This document shows, in pieces, positions 42,084 through 50,305 of a stretch of 64,000 nucleotides of DNA; within the stretch, counting starts at the first letter, position 1, and the number at the start of each line of letters is the position of its first letter. The DNA is from JAJEAD01 sp964420925 (lineage in GTDB: Bacteria; Pseudomonadota; Gammaproteobacteria; HK1). The position numbers were made by a program, and so were the translations under genes. The stretch is from NCBI GenBank assembly GCA_964420925.1, contig CAYQVB010000014.1, positions 1 through 64,000 of the forward strand, given 5' to 3'. The notes under the pieces were generated by a model that was given only the letters and a program-made list of their open reading frames with translations, ran no database searches and was not told the DNA's origin.

Positions 42084-43106
42084 TTGACTCCCACCGTTGC
42101 ATTGGACGCGATGGGCGGCGACCACGGTCCGAGGGTCGTCGTTCCCGCCGCGCTCACGGCCCTCGCCGCGAACGACGACCTCCAGCTCATCCTCGTGGGT
42201 GACCGGAAAGCGATACACGGCGAACTTCGACGAGTGAGAGCGGAGCCTTCCGAGCGCCTCCAGGTTCGACACGCCACGCAACGGGTGGAAATGGATGAGC
42301 TCCCGTCGCAGGCGTTGCGCACAAAAAAGGACTCCTCGATGCGAGTCGCGGTGGAGCTCGTGAAAGAAGGGAGCGCCGACGCGTGCGTGAGCGCCGGTAA
42401 CACCGGCGCCTTGATGGCCATCGCGAGATTCCTGCTCAAGACCCTTCCCGGAATCGACCGGCCGGCCATCTGTTCGGCGCTGCCTTCCATGCACGGCCAC
42501 ACCCACGTCCTGGATCTCGGAGCCAACGTGGAGTCGAGCGCCCGACATCTCTTCGAGTTTGCGGTGATGGGCTCGGTGTTGGCGAGTGCGGTCGACAACC
42601 TTCCCCGACCCACGGTGGGCCTGCTCAACATCGGCCAGGAAGCCATCAAGGGCAATGAACGCATCAAGGAAGCGGCACGGATGCTCGCCGAGAGCGATAT
42701 TCACTACATCGGATTCGTCGAAGGCGATGATCTGTACCTCGGCTCCGTCAACGTCATCGTGTGCGACGGGTTCGTCGGCAACGTGGCTCTCAAGTCGAGC
42801 GAGGGCGTCGCCCACATGATCACCCACTTCGTCAGGCGGGAGTTCGAACGCAATCTGTTCACCCGGGTGGCCGCATGGGTGGCCGGCCCGGTGCTCAAGG
42901 CGAGCCGCACCCGCTTCGATCCCCGCGAATACAACGGAGCGAGTTTCGTCGGATTGCGAGGAACCGTGGTGAAGAGCCACGGAAGCGCCGACGTCAAGGC
43001 ATTCGCGAAGGCCATTACGGAAGCGAGCGCCGAGGTCTCGCAGCAGATTCCGGAGCGCATCAGTGCACACCTGGCGTCCATGCTCATCAACGAGGAGGCG
43101 GTGTGA
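42084..43106 (+). CDS. plsX: Phosphate acyltransferase PlsX
   Basis: A 340-residue enzyme that turns acyl-ACP into acyl-phosphate for phospholipid synthesis. It opens with VALDAMGGDHGPRVVVPAAL. VSAGNTGALMAIARFLLKTL near residue 103 and ICDGFVGNV-type text (IVCDGFVGNVALKSSEGVAH near residue 225) are family marks. The start is TTG at 42084, 3 bp after the rpmF stop. Its stop overlaps the GTG of fabH. Confidence 0.95.
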   Translation: MTPTVALDAMGGDHGPRVVVPAALTALAANDDLQLILVGDRKAIHGELRRVRAEPSERLQVRHATQRVEMDELPSQALRTKKDSSMRVAVELVKEGSADACVSAGNTGALMAIARFLLKTLPGIDRPAICSALPSMHGHTHVLDLGANVESSARHLFEFAVMGSVLASAVDNLPRPTVGLLNIGQEAIKGNERIKEAARMLAESDIHYIGFVEGDDLYLGSVNVIVCDGFVGNVALKSSEGVAHMITHFVRREFERNLFTRVAAWVAGPVLKASRTRFDPREYNGASFVGLRGTVVKSHGSADVKAFAKAITEASAEVSQQIPERISAHLASMLINEEAV

Positions 43107-44071
43107 TCTTCAGCAGAATCATCGGCACCGGCTCCTATCTGCCTGAAAAGACGCTCACCAACGCCGACATCGAACACCTCGTCGACACCAGTGACGCCTG
43201 GATTCGCGAGCGCACCGGAATTCGTCGGCGGCACGTCGCCGACGACTCGGAATCTACGGTGGATCTCGCGGAACGAGCTGCCCGTGCCGCGCTGGAGGCG
43301 GCTGGCACCGATCCGAGGGAGATCGACCTCATCGTGGTGGGAACGACCACGCCGGACCGCATATACCCCGCCACCGCGTGCCGCCTGCAGGCGCGCCTCG
43401 GCGTAAAGGGTTGCCCTGCCTTCGATGTACAGGCGGTCTGCACCGGATTCATCTATGCTCTCGGGGTCGCAGACCGATTCGTGCGCACCGCTTCCGCCCG
43501 TCGCGCTCTGGTGGTCGGTGCCGACACGCATTCCCGACTGCTCGACTGGTCGGACCGCACGACCTGCATTCTCTTTGGAGACGGCGCCGGCGCGGTCGTG
43601 CTCGGAGTCGACGAGCAGCCGGGCGTCTGCTCCACCCATCTGCATGCAGACGGCACCTACGAAGGTCTCCTTTACGTGGACGGAGGCGTGCCGAAGGGCA
43701 ACGGCGTGATCGCGGACGGCAATGCGTACACCAAGATGCGCGGCAACGAAGTCTTCAAGGTCGCGGTTCGCACGCTCCATCGCATCGTCGACGAGACTCT
43801 GGCGGCGAACAATCTCCACAAGTCCGACATCGATTGGCTCATCCCCCACCAGGCGAACATCCGCATCATCGAAGCCACCGCCCGCAAGCTCGGCCTGCCG
43901 ATGGAACGGGTGATCATCACCATAGACGACCACGGCAACACGTCGGCCGCTTCCGTCCCCCTGGCGCTCGATGTCGCGGTGCGCGACGGCCGGATAAGAC
44001 GGGGGGACAACCTGTTGCTGGAAGCCTTCGGCGGTGGCTTCACCTGGGGCTCGGCCCTGATCCGCTACTGA
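43103..44071 (+). CDS. fabH: Beta-ketoacyl-ACP synthase III
   Basis: A 322-residue KAS III that condenses acetyl-CoA with malonyl-ACP to start fatty-acid synthesis. The Cys-His-Asn triad is visible: Cys in DVQAVCTGFIYAL near residue 113, His in IPHQANIRIIEATA near residue 250, Asn in DDHGNTSAASVPLAL near residue 280. The GTG at 43103 overlaps the plsX stop (GTGA) and has GAGGAGG upstream. The frame also extends upstream inside plsX by chance. Confidence 0.96.
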   Translation: MIFSRIIGTGSYLPEKTLTNADIEHLVDTSDAWIRERTGIRRRHVADDSESTVDLAERAARAALEAAGTDPREIDLIVVGTTTPDRIYPATACRLQARLGVKGCPAFDVQAVCTGFIYALGVADRFVRTASARRALVVGADTHSRLLDWSDRTTCILFGDGAGAVVLGVDEQPGVCSTHLHADGTYEGLLYVDGGVPKGNGVIADGNAYTKMRGNEVFKVAVRTLHRIVDETLAANNLHKSDIDWLIPHQANIRIIEATARKLGLPMERVIITIDDHGNTSAASVPLALDVAVRDGRIRRGDNLLLEAFGGGFTWGSALIRY

Positions 44072-44113
44072 AGTCTCGGTACGGACGCCGGACCGGAAAT
44101 TCGGGGGACGGGC

Positions 44114-45052
44114 ATGAGCGTCGCTTTCGTGTTTCCCGGGCAGGGCTCTCAGTCCCTTGGCATGATGGACGAGCTCGCGCTGCATCATCCGCAGGTGAGG
44201 GCGACCTTCGAAGCGGCATCCGACGTGCTGGGCTACGATCTCTTCGTGCTGGTGCAGGAAGGGCCTCGCGAGCGTCTCGACGAGACGGAACGGACCCAGC
44301 CTGCGATGCTGGCCGCGGGTGTCTCGACGTGGCGGGCATGGAAGGCGGCGGGGGGTCGATCTCCCGACCTGATGGCAGGACACAGTCTTGGCGAGTACTC
44401 GGCGCTGGTATGTGCGGAGTGCCTCGACTTCGCCGCAGCCGTGAAGGCGGTGTCAGCGCGAGCCCGGCTCATGCAATCCGCGGTACCGCGCGGTGAAGGC
44501 GCCATCGCCGCGGTGCTGGGCCTCGAAGATGCCACGGTCGAAGAGGTCTGCGCGGACGCGAGTGCAGACGGCGGCGCCGGGGTGTGGGCGGTCAACTACA
44601 ACGCGCCGGGACAGGTGGTGATCGCCGGAAAGGCCGAGGCAGTGGCTCGCGCCACCGCAATCGCGGGCGGGCGTGGCGCGCGACGGGTCCTGCCTCTCCC
44701 AATGAGTGTTCCCGTTCATTGTCATCTCATGGCGCCTGCCGCCGAACGATTCGAAGCCGTGCTCTCCGACATCGAGTTCCGCACGCCAAAGATCCCGGTA
44801 GTGCACAACGCGGATCTCGAACGTCACGCTCAACCCGAGGAAATCAGGAAAGCGCTCGTTCGTCAGCTCACTTGTCCGGTGAGGTGGGCGTCCACGATCG
44901 ATGCCTTCACGGCACATGGCGCACGGACCCTCGTGGAAGTGGGGCCGGGACGTGTGCTCACCGGGTTGGCCCGACGCATAAATTGGAATCTGCGCGCACT
45001 GAGTCTGCATGATTCCAGAAGCTTCGACAGCGCGCTCGCGGAACTCTCCTGA
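44114..45052 (+). CDS. fabD: Malonyl-CoA:ACP transacylase
   Basis: A 312-residue acyltransferase that loads malonyl onto ACP. FVFPGQGSQSLGMMDELA opens the protein. The catalytic Ser is in AGHSLGEYSALV near residue 94, the Arg in SARARLMQSAVP near residue 118, and the catalytic His in PVHCHLMAPA near residue 202. It stands 42 bp after fabH and 48 bp before fabG. Confidence 0.96.
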   Translation: MSVAFVFPGQGSQSLGMMDELALHHPQVRATFEAASDVLGYDLFVLVQEGPRERLDETERTQPAMLAAGVSTWRAWKAAGGRSPDLMAGHSLGEYSALVCAECLDFAAAVKAVSARARLMQSAVPRGEGAIAAVLGLEDATVEEVCADASADGGAGVWAVNYNAPGQVVIAGKAEAVARATAIAGGRGARRVLPLPMSVPVHCHLMAPAAERFEAVLSDIEFRTPKIPVVHNADLERHAQPEEIRKALVRQLTCPVRWASTIDAFTAHGARTLVEVGPGRVLTGLARRINWNLRALSLHDSRSFDSALAELS

Positions 45053-45100
45053 ACGCGGGAGACAATGCTCGGTGCACTTGAAAGCGTGAGGAGATGTGCG

Positions 45101-45844
45101 ATGGACTTGTCCGGCGAAGTGGCGCTCGTCAGTGGTGCGAGTCGGGGAATAGGCAAAGCCGTTCTCGGCGATCTGGCAGAACATGGAGCGCTGGTCATCG
45201 GCACGGCAACCACGCCTTCCGGCGTTGAAAGCATCGAGACTGCGCTGCGGTCACGAAGCGCTCGGGGAATGGGAATGGTGCTCGATGTCTCGAATCCTTC
45301 GTCGATCGCCGCTTTCTTTCGAAAGCTGGAGGAAAGCGGCAACACTCCGAGCATTCTCGTAAACAACGCGGGCATCACGCGCGACAACCTCTTCGTACGC
45401 ATGAAGGAAGAAGAGTGGGCCTCCGTGATAGAGACCAATCTGTCCTCTCTCTATCGCATGTGCAAAGGTTGTGCCCGGGCGATGCTGAAGGCGCGTGCGG
45501 GGCGCATAATAAACGTCAGCTCGATAAGCGCGGGCCTCGGCACCGCCGGACAATCCAACTACGCCGCGGCCAAGGCCGGCATGGAAGGTTTCACCCGCTC
45601 CCTCGCCCGGGAGCTTGCGGGAAGAAACATCACCGTGAACGCGGTCGCACCGGGATTCATCGACACCGACATGACCCGCGCCATGACTCCCGAACGCCGC
45701 GCCGACCTGGTCGCTCGGATTCCCCTCGGCAGAATGGGAGACGCAAGGGAGGTGGCCGCCGCAGTCACCTTTCTCGCCTCCCCTCGCGCGGCCTACATCA
45801 CCGGTCAGACCCTGCATGTCAACGGCGGCCTGCTCATGCGCTGA
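45101..45844 (+). CDS. fabG: 3-oxoacyl-ACP reductase
   Basis: A 247-residue SDR that reduces beta-ketoacyl-ACP with NADPH. TGxxxGIG appears as SGASRGIGKAV near residue 12, NNAG as ILVNNAGITRDNLFVRMKEE, Ser and Tyr-x3-Lys as NVSSISAG and YAAAKAGMEGF. APGFIDTDMT is the FabG-type substrate loop. The ATG at 45101 has GAGGAG upstream and matches the family start; the frame begins 12 codons earlier without homology. Confidence 0.96.
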   Translation: MDLSGEVALVSGASRGIGKAVLGDLAEHGALVIGTATTPSGVESIETALRSRSARGMGMVLDVSNPSSIAAFFRKLEESGNTPSILVNNAGITRDNLFVRMKEEEWASVIETNLSSLYRMCKGCARAMLKARAGRIINVSSISAGLGTAGQSNYAAAKAGMEGFTRSLARELAGRNITVNAVAPGFIDTDMTRAMTPERRADLVARIPLGRMGDAREVAAAVTFLASPRAAYITGQTLHVNGGLLMR

Positions 45845-45880
45845 ACGTCCTCTCCGGTCGATCGAAAAGTCCTGTAAGTG

Positions 45881-45957
45881 ATTGAAATAAATGAAATTCT
45901 TAGTCCCGTCACTCCTCCTCTTGCGGTTCTTGCAACTTGGAGCCATTTCAATACACT
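45881..45957 (+). promoter_or_regulatory. acpP promoter and flanking inverted repeat
   Basis: The fabG-acpP gap is AT-rich. A candidate promoter has TTGCAA at 45930-45935 and TACACT at 45952-45957 with a 16-bp spacer, about 50 bp before the acpP ATG. An 8-bp repeat pair, ATTGAAAT (45881-45888) and its exact complement ATTTCAAT (45945-45952), brackets the region, and the right copy touches the -10 box. This fits separate, strong acpP transcription; the regulator, if any, is unknown. Confidence 0.5.
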
Positions 45958-46007
45958 AGGTGCGGGCCCGGCGGTGCCGGAATCTTCTTTCGGGGGAAAC
46001 GCCTGAC

Positions 46008-46244
46008 ATGAGTACGGTCGAAGAACGCGTCACGCAGATAGTCGTCGAGCAGCTCGGCGTGAAGGAAGAGGAGGTGAATCTCGAGTCTTCATTCGTCGAT
46101 GATCTCGGTGCCGACTCTCTTGACACGGTCGAACTCGTAATGGCTCTGGAAGAGGAGTTCAACTGCGAGATCCCGGATGAAGAGGCCGAGAAAATCACCA
46201 CGGTAGAGCAGGCGATAGACTACATAAACAACCACCTCCAATAG
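46008..46244 (+). CDS. acpP: Acyl carrier protein
   Basis: A 78-residue acidic ACP. The phosphopantetheine Ser is in DDLGADSLDTVELVMALEEE near residue 38. STVEERVTQIVVEQLGVKEE opens it as in E. coli. The ATG at 46008 is chosen because a longer frame adds a Cys/Arg-rich stretch unlike any ACP. It has its own candidate promoter and is followed by fabF after 91 bp. Confidence 0.97.
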   Translation: MSTVEERVTQIVVEQLGVKEEEVNLESSFVDDLGADSLDTVELVMALEEEFNCEIPDEEAEKITTVEQAIDYINNHLQ

Positions 46245-46335
46245 CCGGTACGCGCGAGAGTTCCGCGTCTTTCCGGTAACGGCCGAGCGCAAGGGTGACA
46301 ACACCTCTCGCGCGGCGGCGGGTTCTCGACAGGTC

Positions 46336-47571
46336 ATGCGTCGCATCGTAGTCACCGGTCTCGGTATGGTTACTCCGGTTGGCCATGATGTCGACGAGAC
46401 GTGGTCGGCAATCTGCGAGGGACGTACGGGAGTAGCTCCCATCGCGCGTTTCGACGCGAGCGCTTTCGCCAGTCGCATCGGGGCGGAGGTGAAGGGCTTC
46501 GATCTCTCGCCCTACATGTCGCCCAAAGAGGCGCGCAAGACCGACGACTTCGTGCACTACGGCATTGCGGCCGCGATACAGGCCTTCGAGGAATCAGGAC
46601 TGGAGGTCACACTCGCGAATGCGGGGCGCATCGGGATCGCCATCGGCTCGGGCATCGGTGGATTGTCGGGAATCGAGAAGGGGCATCTCGGTTACATGCG
46701 CGGCGGTCCACGCAAGATCTCACCGTTCTTCGTACCCGCCAACATCATCAACATGATTGCGGGCAACCTTTCGATCCGGTACGGAATAAAGGGGCCGAAC
46801 TACGGAATCGTCACCGCCTGTTCCACTGGAACCCACAATATCGGCGATGCGGCCCGGATGATCGAACGCAACGATGTCGACGTCATGATTGCAGGCGGGG
46901 CGGAGATGGCGACCTCACCCATGGGGCTCGGGGGCTTCGCTGCGGCAAGGGCCCTGTCGACCCGAAACGAAGAACCCGAGCGAGCCAGTCGCCCGTGGGA
47001 TCGCGAGCGCGACGGCTTTGTGCTGGGGGACGGCGCCGGCGTACTGGTGCTCGAGGAGTACGAGCACGCTCGAGCCCGGGGAGCCGAAATGTACGCCGAG
47101 CTCGCGGGGTACGGAATGAGCAGCGATGCCTACCACATCACATTGCCGTCTCCCGATGGCGAGGGGGCCAGACGCTGCATGCAACTGGCGATGAAGGATG
47201 CCGAAGTAAACTCCGAAGACATCGACTACATCAACGCGCACGGCACTTCGACTCCGGCTGGCGACGTTATCGAATCGAATGCGGTGAAGAGCTGCCTGGG
47301 CGATCATGCCTACCGGGTCGCGATCAGTTCCACCAAGTCGATGATCGGACACCTGCTCGGCGCCGCGGGCGGGGTCGAAGCGATTTTCAGCATCCTGTCG
47401 ATTCGTGACGGTGTCGTGCCGCCCACCGTCAATCTCGACGATGCGGACGACGAGTGCGACCTGGACTACGTGCCCCACACCGCTCGAAATCTCGAAGTGA
47501 ACGTATCGATGTCCAACTCGTTCGGATTTGGTGGCACAAACGGCACTCTGGTGTTCAAGCGCCTTCACTGA
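46336..47571 (+). CDS. fabF: Beta-ketoacyl-ACP synthase II
   Basis: A 411-residue KAS II elongating enzyme. RRIVVTGLGMVTPVGHDVDE opens it. The catalytic Cys is in ACSTGTHNIGDAARMI near residue 164, the two His in INAHGTSTPAGD near residue 304 and STKSMIGHLLGAAGGVEA near residue 341. GFGGTNGTLVFKRL closes it. The next gene is mltG; pabC, which often lies between them, is absent. Confidence 0.97.
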   Translation: MRRIVVTGLGMVTPVGHDVDETWSAICEGRTGVAPIARFDASAFASRIGAEVKGFDLSPYMSPKEARKTDDFVHYGIAAAIQAFEESGLEVTLANAGRIGIAIGSGIGGLSGIEKGHLGYMRGGPRKISPFFVPANIINMIAGNLSIRYGIKGPNYGIVTACSTGTHNIGDAARMIERNDVDVMIAGGAEMATSPMGLGGFAAARALSTRNEEPERASRPWDRERDGFVLGDGAGVLVLEEYEHARARGAEMYAELAGYGMSSDAYHITLPSPDGEGARRCMQLAMKDAEVNSEDIDYINAHGTSTPAGDVIESNAVKSCLGDHAYRVAISSTKSMIGHLLGAAGGVEAIFSILSIRDGVVPPTVNLDDADDECDLDYVPHTARNLEVNVSMSNSFGFGGTNGTLVFKRLH

Positions 47572-47624
47572 TTCGCCTTGGCTTCCGGTCCAGCTCGGCC
47601 GGAGATCATGCCTGACCTCTCTCC

Positions 47625-48695
47625 TTGAACAACGCTACCCGGAACCCTAGCACCCCGGTGCGCGCTTCACTCACAAGGTTCTGCGCCTGGACCGCCATTC
47701 TCGTCATACTCGCGCTGGTTTGGTCAACCTATCAGCTCGATCGGATCCTGGATCGACCCCTGGCATTCGGGAGCGAGATCCGCCACCACATCATCGAACC
47801 GGGCACGGCTTTCTCGGACATCGTGGCGGGCCTCGAGGAGGCCGGCATCGTCTCCCAACCTCGCGTTCTTGAGATCCACGCAAGATGGACGGGGCTCGCG
47901 GGAGGGATTCAGGCTGGAGAGTACGCGATAGATCCGGCCATGACTCCTCGCGAGCTGCTGGACCTCCTCCATTCCGGCAGGGTAGTGCAGCACTCTCTCA
48001 CCCTGGTGGACGGCTGGACTTTCGACGACGTGTTGGCGGCGCTCAGATCCCGGCCGGAATTGGACCATACCCTTGGAGAGGAGCTCGACCATTCCGAAAT
48101 CATGACCGAGCTCGGCTATCCCGGAGTGCATCCCGAAGGCCGGTTCCTTGCCGACACCTATCATTTTCCTCGAGGCACGAGCGATGTCGCATTCCTGCGC
48201 CGGGCCTATCTCTCCATGCAGTCATTCCTCGACGAAGCCTGGGACGATCGCGCTCCGGATCTTCCGTACGACTCTCCGATGGACGCGCTCATCGTCGCTT
48301 CGATCATAGAAAAGGAAACCGGACAGGCGGAGGAGCGCGCGGAAATCGCCGGGGTTCTCGTGCGCCGGCTCGAGAAGAACATGCGTCTGGAGGTCGACCC
48401 CACCGTGATTTACGGATTGGGCGACGAGTTCGACGGCAATCTGCGAAAGCGCGACCTCCGCCGGGACACCCCCTACAACACCTACCTGCACAAGGGTCTT
48501 CCTCCCACTCCCATCGCAATGCCCGGAACCGCCTCCATTCGCGCGGCCCTTCACCCGGACGCCGGCGATACACTGTTCTTCGTCGCCAAGGGCGACGGCA
48601 GCCACCACTTCTCCGCAACCTACCGGGAGCATCGGAGAGCGGTGGCCCAGTACCAGCGCAAGGGCGGATCCCGGAACACCGCGGGCGACTCCTGA
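47625..48695 (+). CDS. mltG: Endolytic murein transglycosylase MltG (YceG)
   Basis: A 356-residue membrane-anchored lytic transglycosylase that cuts nascent glycan strands. One N-terminal membrane segment (about residues 20-38, WTAILVILALVWSTYQL) is followed by a LysM-like part and the catalytic domain. The catalytic Glu is in IVASIIEKETGQAEER near residue 227. RLEVDPTVIYGLGDEFDGNL and PYNTYLHKGLPPTPI are family marks. The start is TTG at 47625. It ends 3 bp before the tmk start. Confidence 0.95.
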   Translation: MNNATRNPSTPVRASLTRFCAWTAILVILALVWSTYQLDRILDRPLAFGSEIRHHIIEPGTAFSDIVAGLEEAGIVSQPRVLEIHARWTGLAGGIQAGEYAIDPAMTPRELLDLLHSGRVVQHSLTLVDGWTFDDVLAALRSRPELDHTLGEELDHSEIMTELGYPGVHPEGRFLADTYHFPRGTSDVAFLRRAYLSMQSFLDEAWDDRAPDLPYDSPMDALIVASIIEKETGQAEERAEIAGVLVRRLEKNMRLEVDPTVIYGLGDEFDGNLRKRDLRRDTPYNTYLHKGLPPTPIAMPGTASIRAALHPDAGDTLFFVAKGDGSHHFSATYREHRRAVAQYQRKGGSRNTAGDS

Positions 48696-48698
48696 AAG

Positions 48699-49331
48699 GT
48701 GAGTGCCTCCGGTCGAAAAGGACGCTTCATTACCCTGGAGGGCATCGAAGGCGCCGGCAAGTCGACCCAGATCGCTCCGCTGATGGAGGAGCTGGCGAGA
48801 TGCGGTATCGATGCGCTCGCCACCCGGGAGCCGGGAGGCACCCCGGAGGCGGAAGCGATTCGTTCACTGCTGATCGATCCCGCCAACCGATCGCTTGGCA
48901 AGGACGCCGAAGTGCTGCTGGTGTTCGCGGCCCGTGCCGAGCATCTCGAGAAGGTCATCAAGCCCGCTCTGGAGGGAGGGAAATGGGTGGTGAGCGACCG
49001 ATTCACCGACGCGACCTTCGCCTATCAGGGTGCGGGTCGTGAGATCGCTTCGCAACGCATCGGGGTCCTCGAGGAGTGGGTGCAAGGAGACCTGCGACCG
49101 GACTTGACGCTCGTGCTGGACTTGCCGGTCTCGGAGGGCCGGACACGTATCAGAGGACGCCGGACGGACCGATTCGAGCGGGAGGACGATGCCTTTTTCG
49201 AGCGCATTCGCGCCGCTTATCTCGAACGCGCCCGCACCGCGCCCGAGCGCTACCGCATTGTCGACGCCAGCGCCTCGCCTGCGCTGGTCTCCACCTCCAT
49301 CCGTCGCGCGATATCCCACCTCTTCGAATGA
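48699..49331 (+). CDS. tmk: Thymidylate kinase
   Basis: A 210-residue dTMP kinase. The P-loop is EGIEGAGKSTQIAPL near residue 14. The DRF/TMP loop reads VSDRFTDATFAYQGAGREI near residue 94. The lid region RIRGRRTDRFEREDDAFFERI fits the E. coli-type enzyme. The GTG at 48699 lies 3 bp after mltG; its stop overlaps the holB ATG (ATGA). Confidence 0.96.
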   Translation: MSASGRKGRFITLEGIEGAGKSTQIAPLMEELARCGIDALATREPGGTPEAEAIRSLLIDPANRSLGKDAEVLLVFAARAEHLEKVIKPALEGGKWVVSDRFTDATFAYQGAGREIASQRIGVLEEWVQGDLRPDLTLVLDLPVSEGRTRIRGRRTDRFEREDDAFFERIRAAYLERARTAPERYRIVDASASPALVSTSIRRAISHLFE

Positions 49332-50305
49332 ACGATAGACTTCCCTGGCACGAGGAAAACTGGCAACGCTTCCAATCTTCCGAAGCGCGCGCCCGGCTCC
49401 CCCACGCACTCCTCCTTCGCGGGCCCGCCGGCGTGGGTAAACGGTGCTTTGCCCGGCGACTCGCCCGGACTCTGCTGTGCCGGACTCCGTCGCGAGAGGG
49501 CGCCTGTGGCCAGTGTCGAGCCTGCCATCTCGCCTCCGGTGAACTCCACCCTGACTTGCACCGGATCGAGACGCCGGAAGACCGCAAGCTCATCGGCATC
49601 GAACAGATACGTGAGGTCAACGAGCGCCTGGCGCTGACGGCAAGCGGCGGAGCCCGCAAAGTAGTCGTGATGGCGCCGGCGGAAGCAATGACCCGACCGG
49701 CTGCCAACACCCTCCTGAAGACACTCGAGGAGCCTCCGGGCGACACCGTTTTCATTCTGGTATCGGACCGGAGCAGCCTGCTGCCGGCCACGATTCGAAG
49801 CCGATGCCAGGCGCTTTCGTTCCCATGCCCACCGGCGCCGCTCGCATTGCAGTGGCTCGAATGCCGTCTCGATACCGGACAGTCGGCCGCGACGCTGCTC
49901 GAGCTCGCCCATGGCGCGCCGCTTCGCGCCGCCGAACTCGCCCGGCGCAACGATGTTCGATCTGAACTGCTGCAGGACGTGGGATCGCTCCTCGAAGGGG
50001 CGGCGGAACCGGTCGCGGTCGCGGAACGCTGGGCCGAGCACGGCATCGACACGGTCTCATGGTGGTTGACAGGCATTGCCCAGGACGCGATCCGGACGCG
50101 GTGTGCACCGCAGCTTCCCGCTCCGAAGCGCGAAGTCGTGCAGGTGGCCGGAAAGACGACCCTCGCCGACTGGTTCCTCATGCTCGAAGCTTGCCTCGCC
50201 GCCCGAGACGCGCTCGCCCGTCGAGTCAACCTCAACGAGCGCCTGGCGCTGGAAAGTCTGGTCCTCGCATGTCTCGGGGTGGCGTGCGATGATGCATCGG
50301 ATTAG
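49328..50305 (+). CDS. holB: DNA polymerase III delta-prime subunit
   Basis: A 325-residue clamp-loader subunit. The AAA+ fold is visible: LPHALLLRGPAGVGKRCFAR, zinc-module cysteines (LLCRTP, then ACGQCRACHL) near residues 52-66, and the arginine-finger region NTLLKTLEEPPGDTVFILVS then ATIRSRCQ. The P-loop reads GVGKR with no Ser/Thr after Lys, in line with delta-prime not hydrolysing ATP. The stop overlaps the GTG of the histidine kinase by one base. Confidence 0.93.
   Translation: MNDRLPWHEENWQRFQSSEARARLPHALLLRGPAGVGKRCFARRLARTLLCRTPSREGACGQCRACHLASGELHPDLHRIETPEDRKLIGIEQIREVNERLALTASGGARKVVVMAPAEAMTRPAANTLLKTLEEPPGDTVFILVSDRSSLLPATIRSRCQALSFPCPPAPLALQWLECRLDTGQSAATLLELAHGAPLRAAELARRNDVRSELLQDVGSLLEGAAEPVAVAERWAEHGIDTVSWWLTGIAQDAIRTRCAPQLPAPKREVVQVAGKTTLADWFLMLEACLAARDALARRVNLNERLALESLVLACLGVACDDASD

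Noticed and set aside
49328..50305. Defective Walker A (GVGKR) in HolB as evidence of decay
   Set aside because: Delta-prime subunits do not need ATP hydrolysis and often have altered P-loops, so this is normal.
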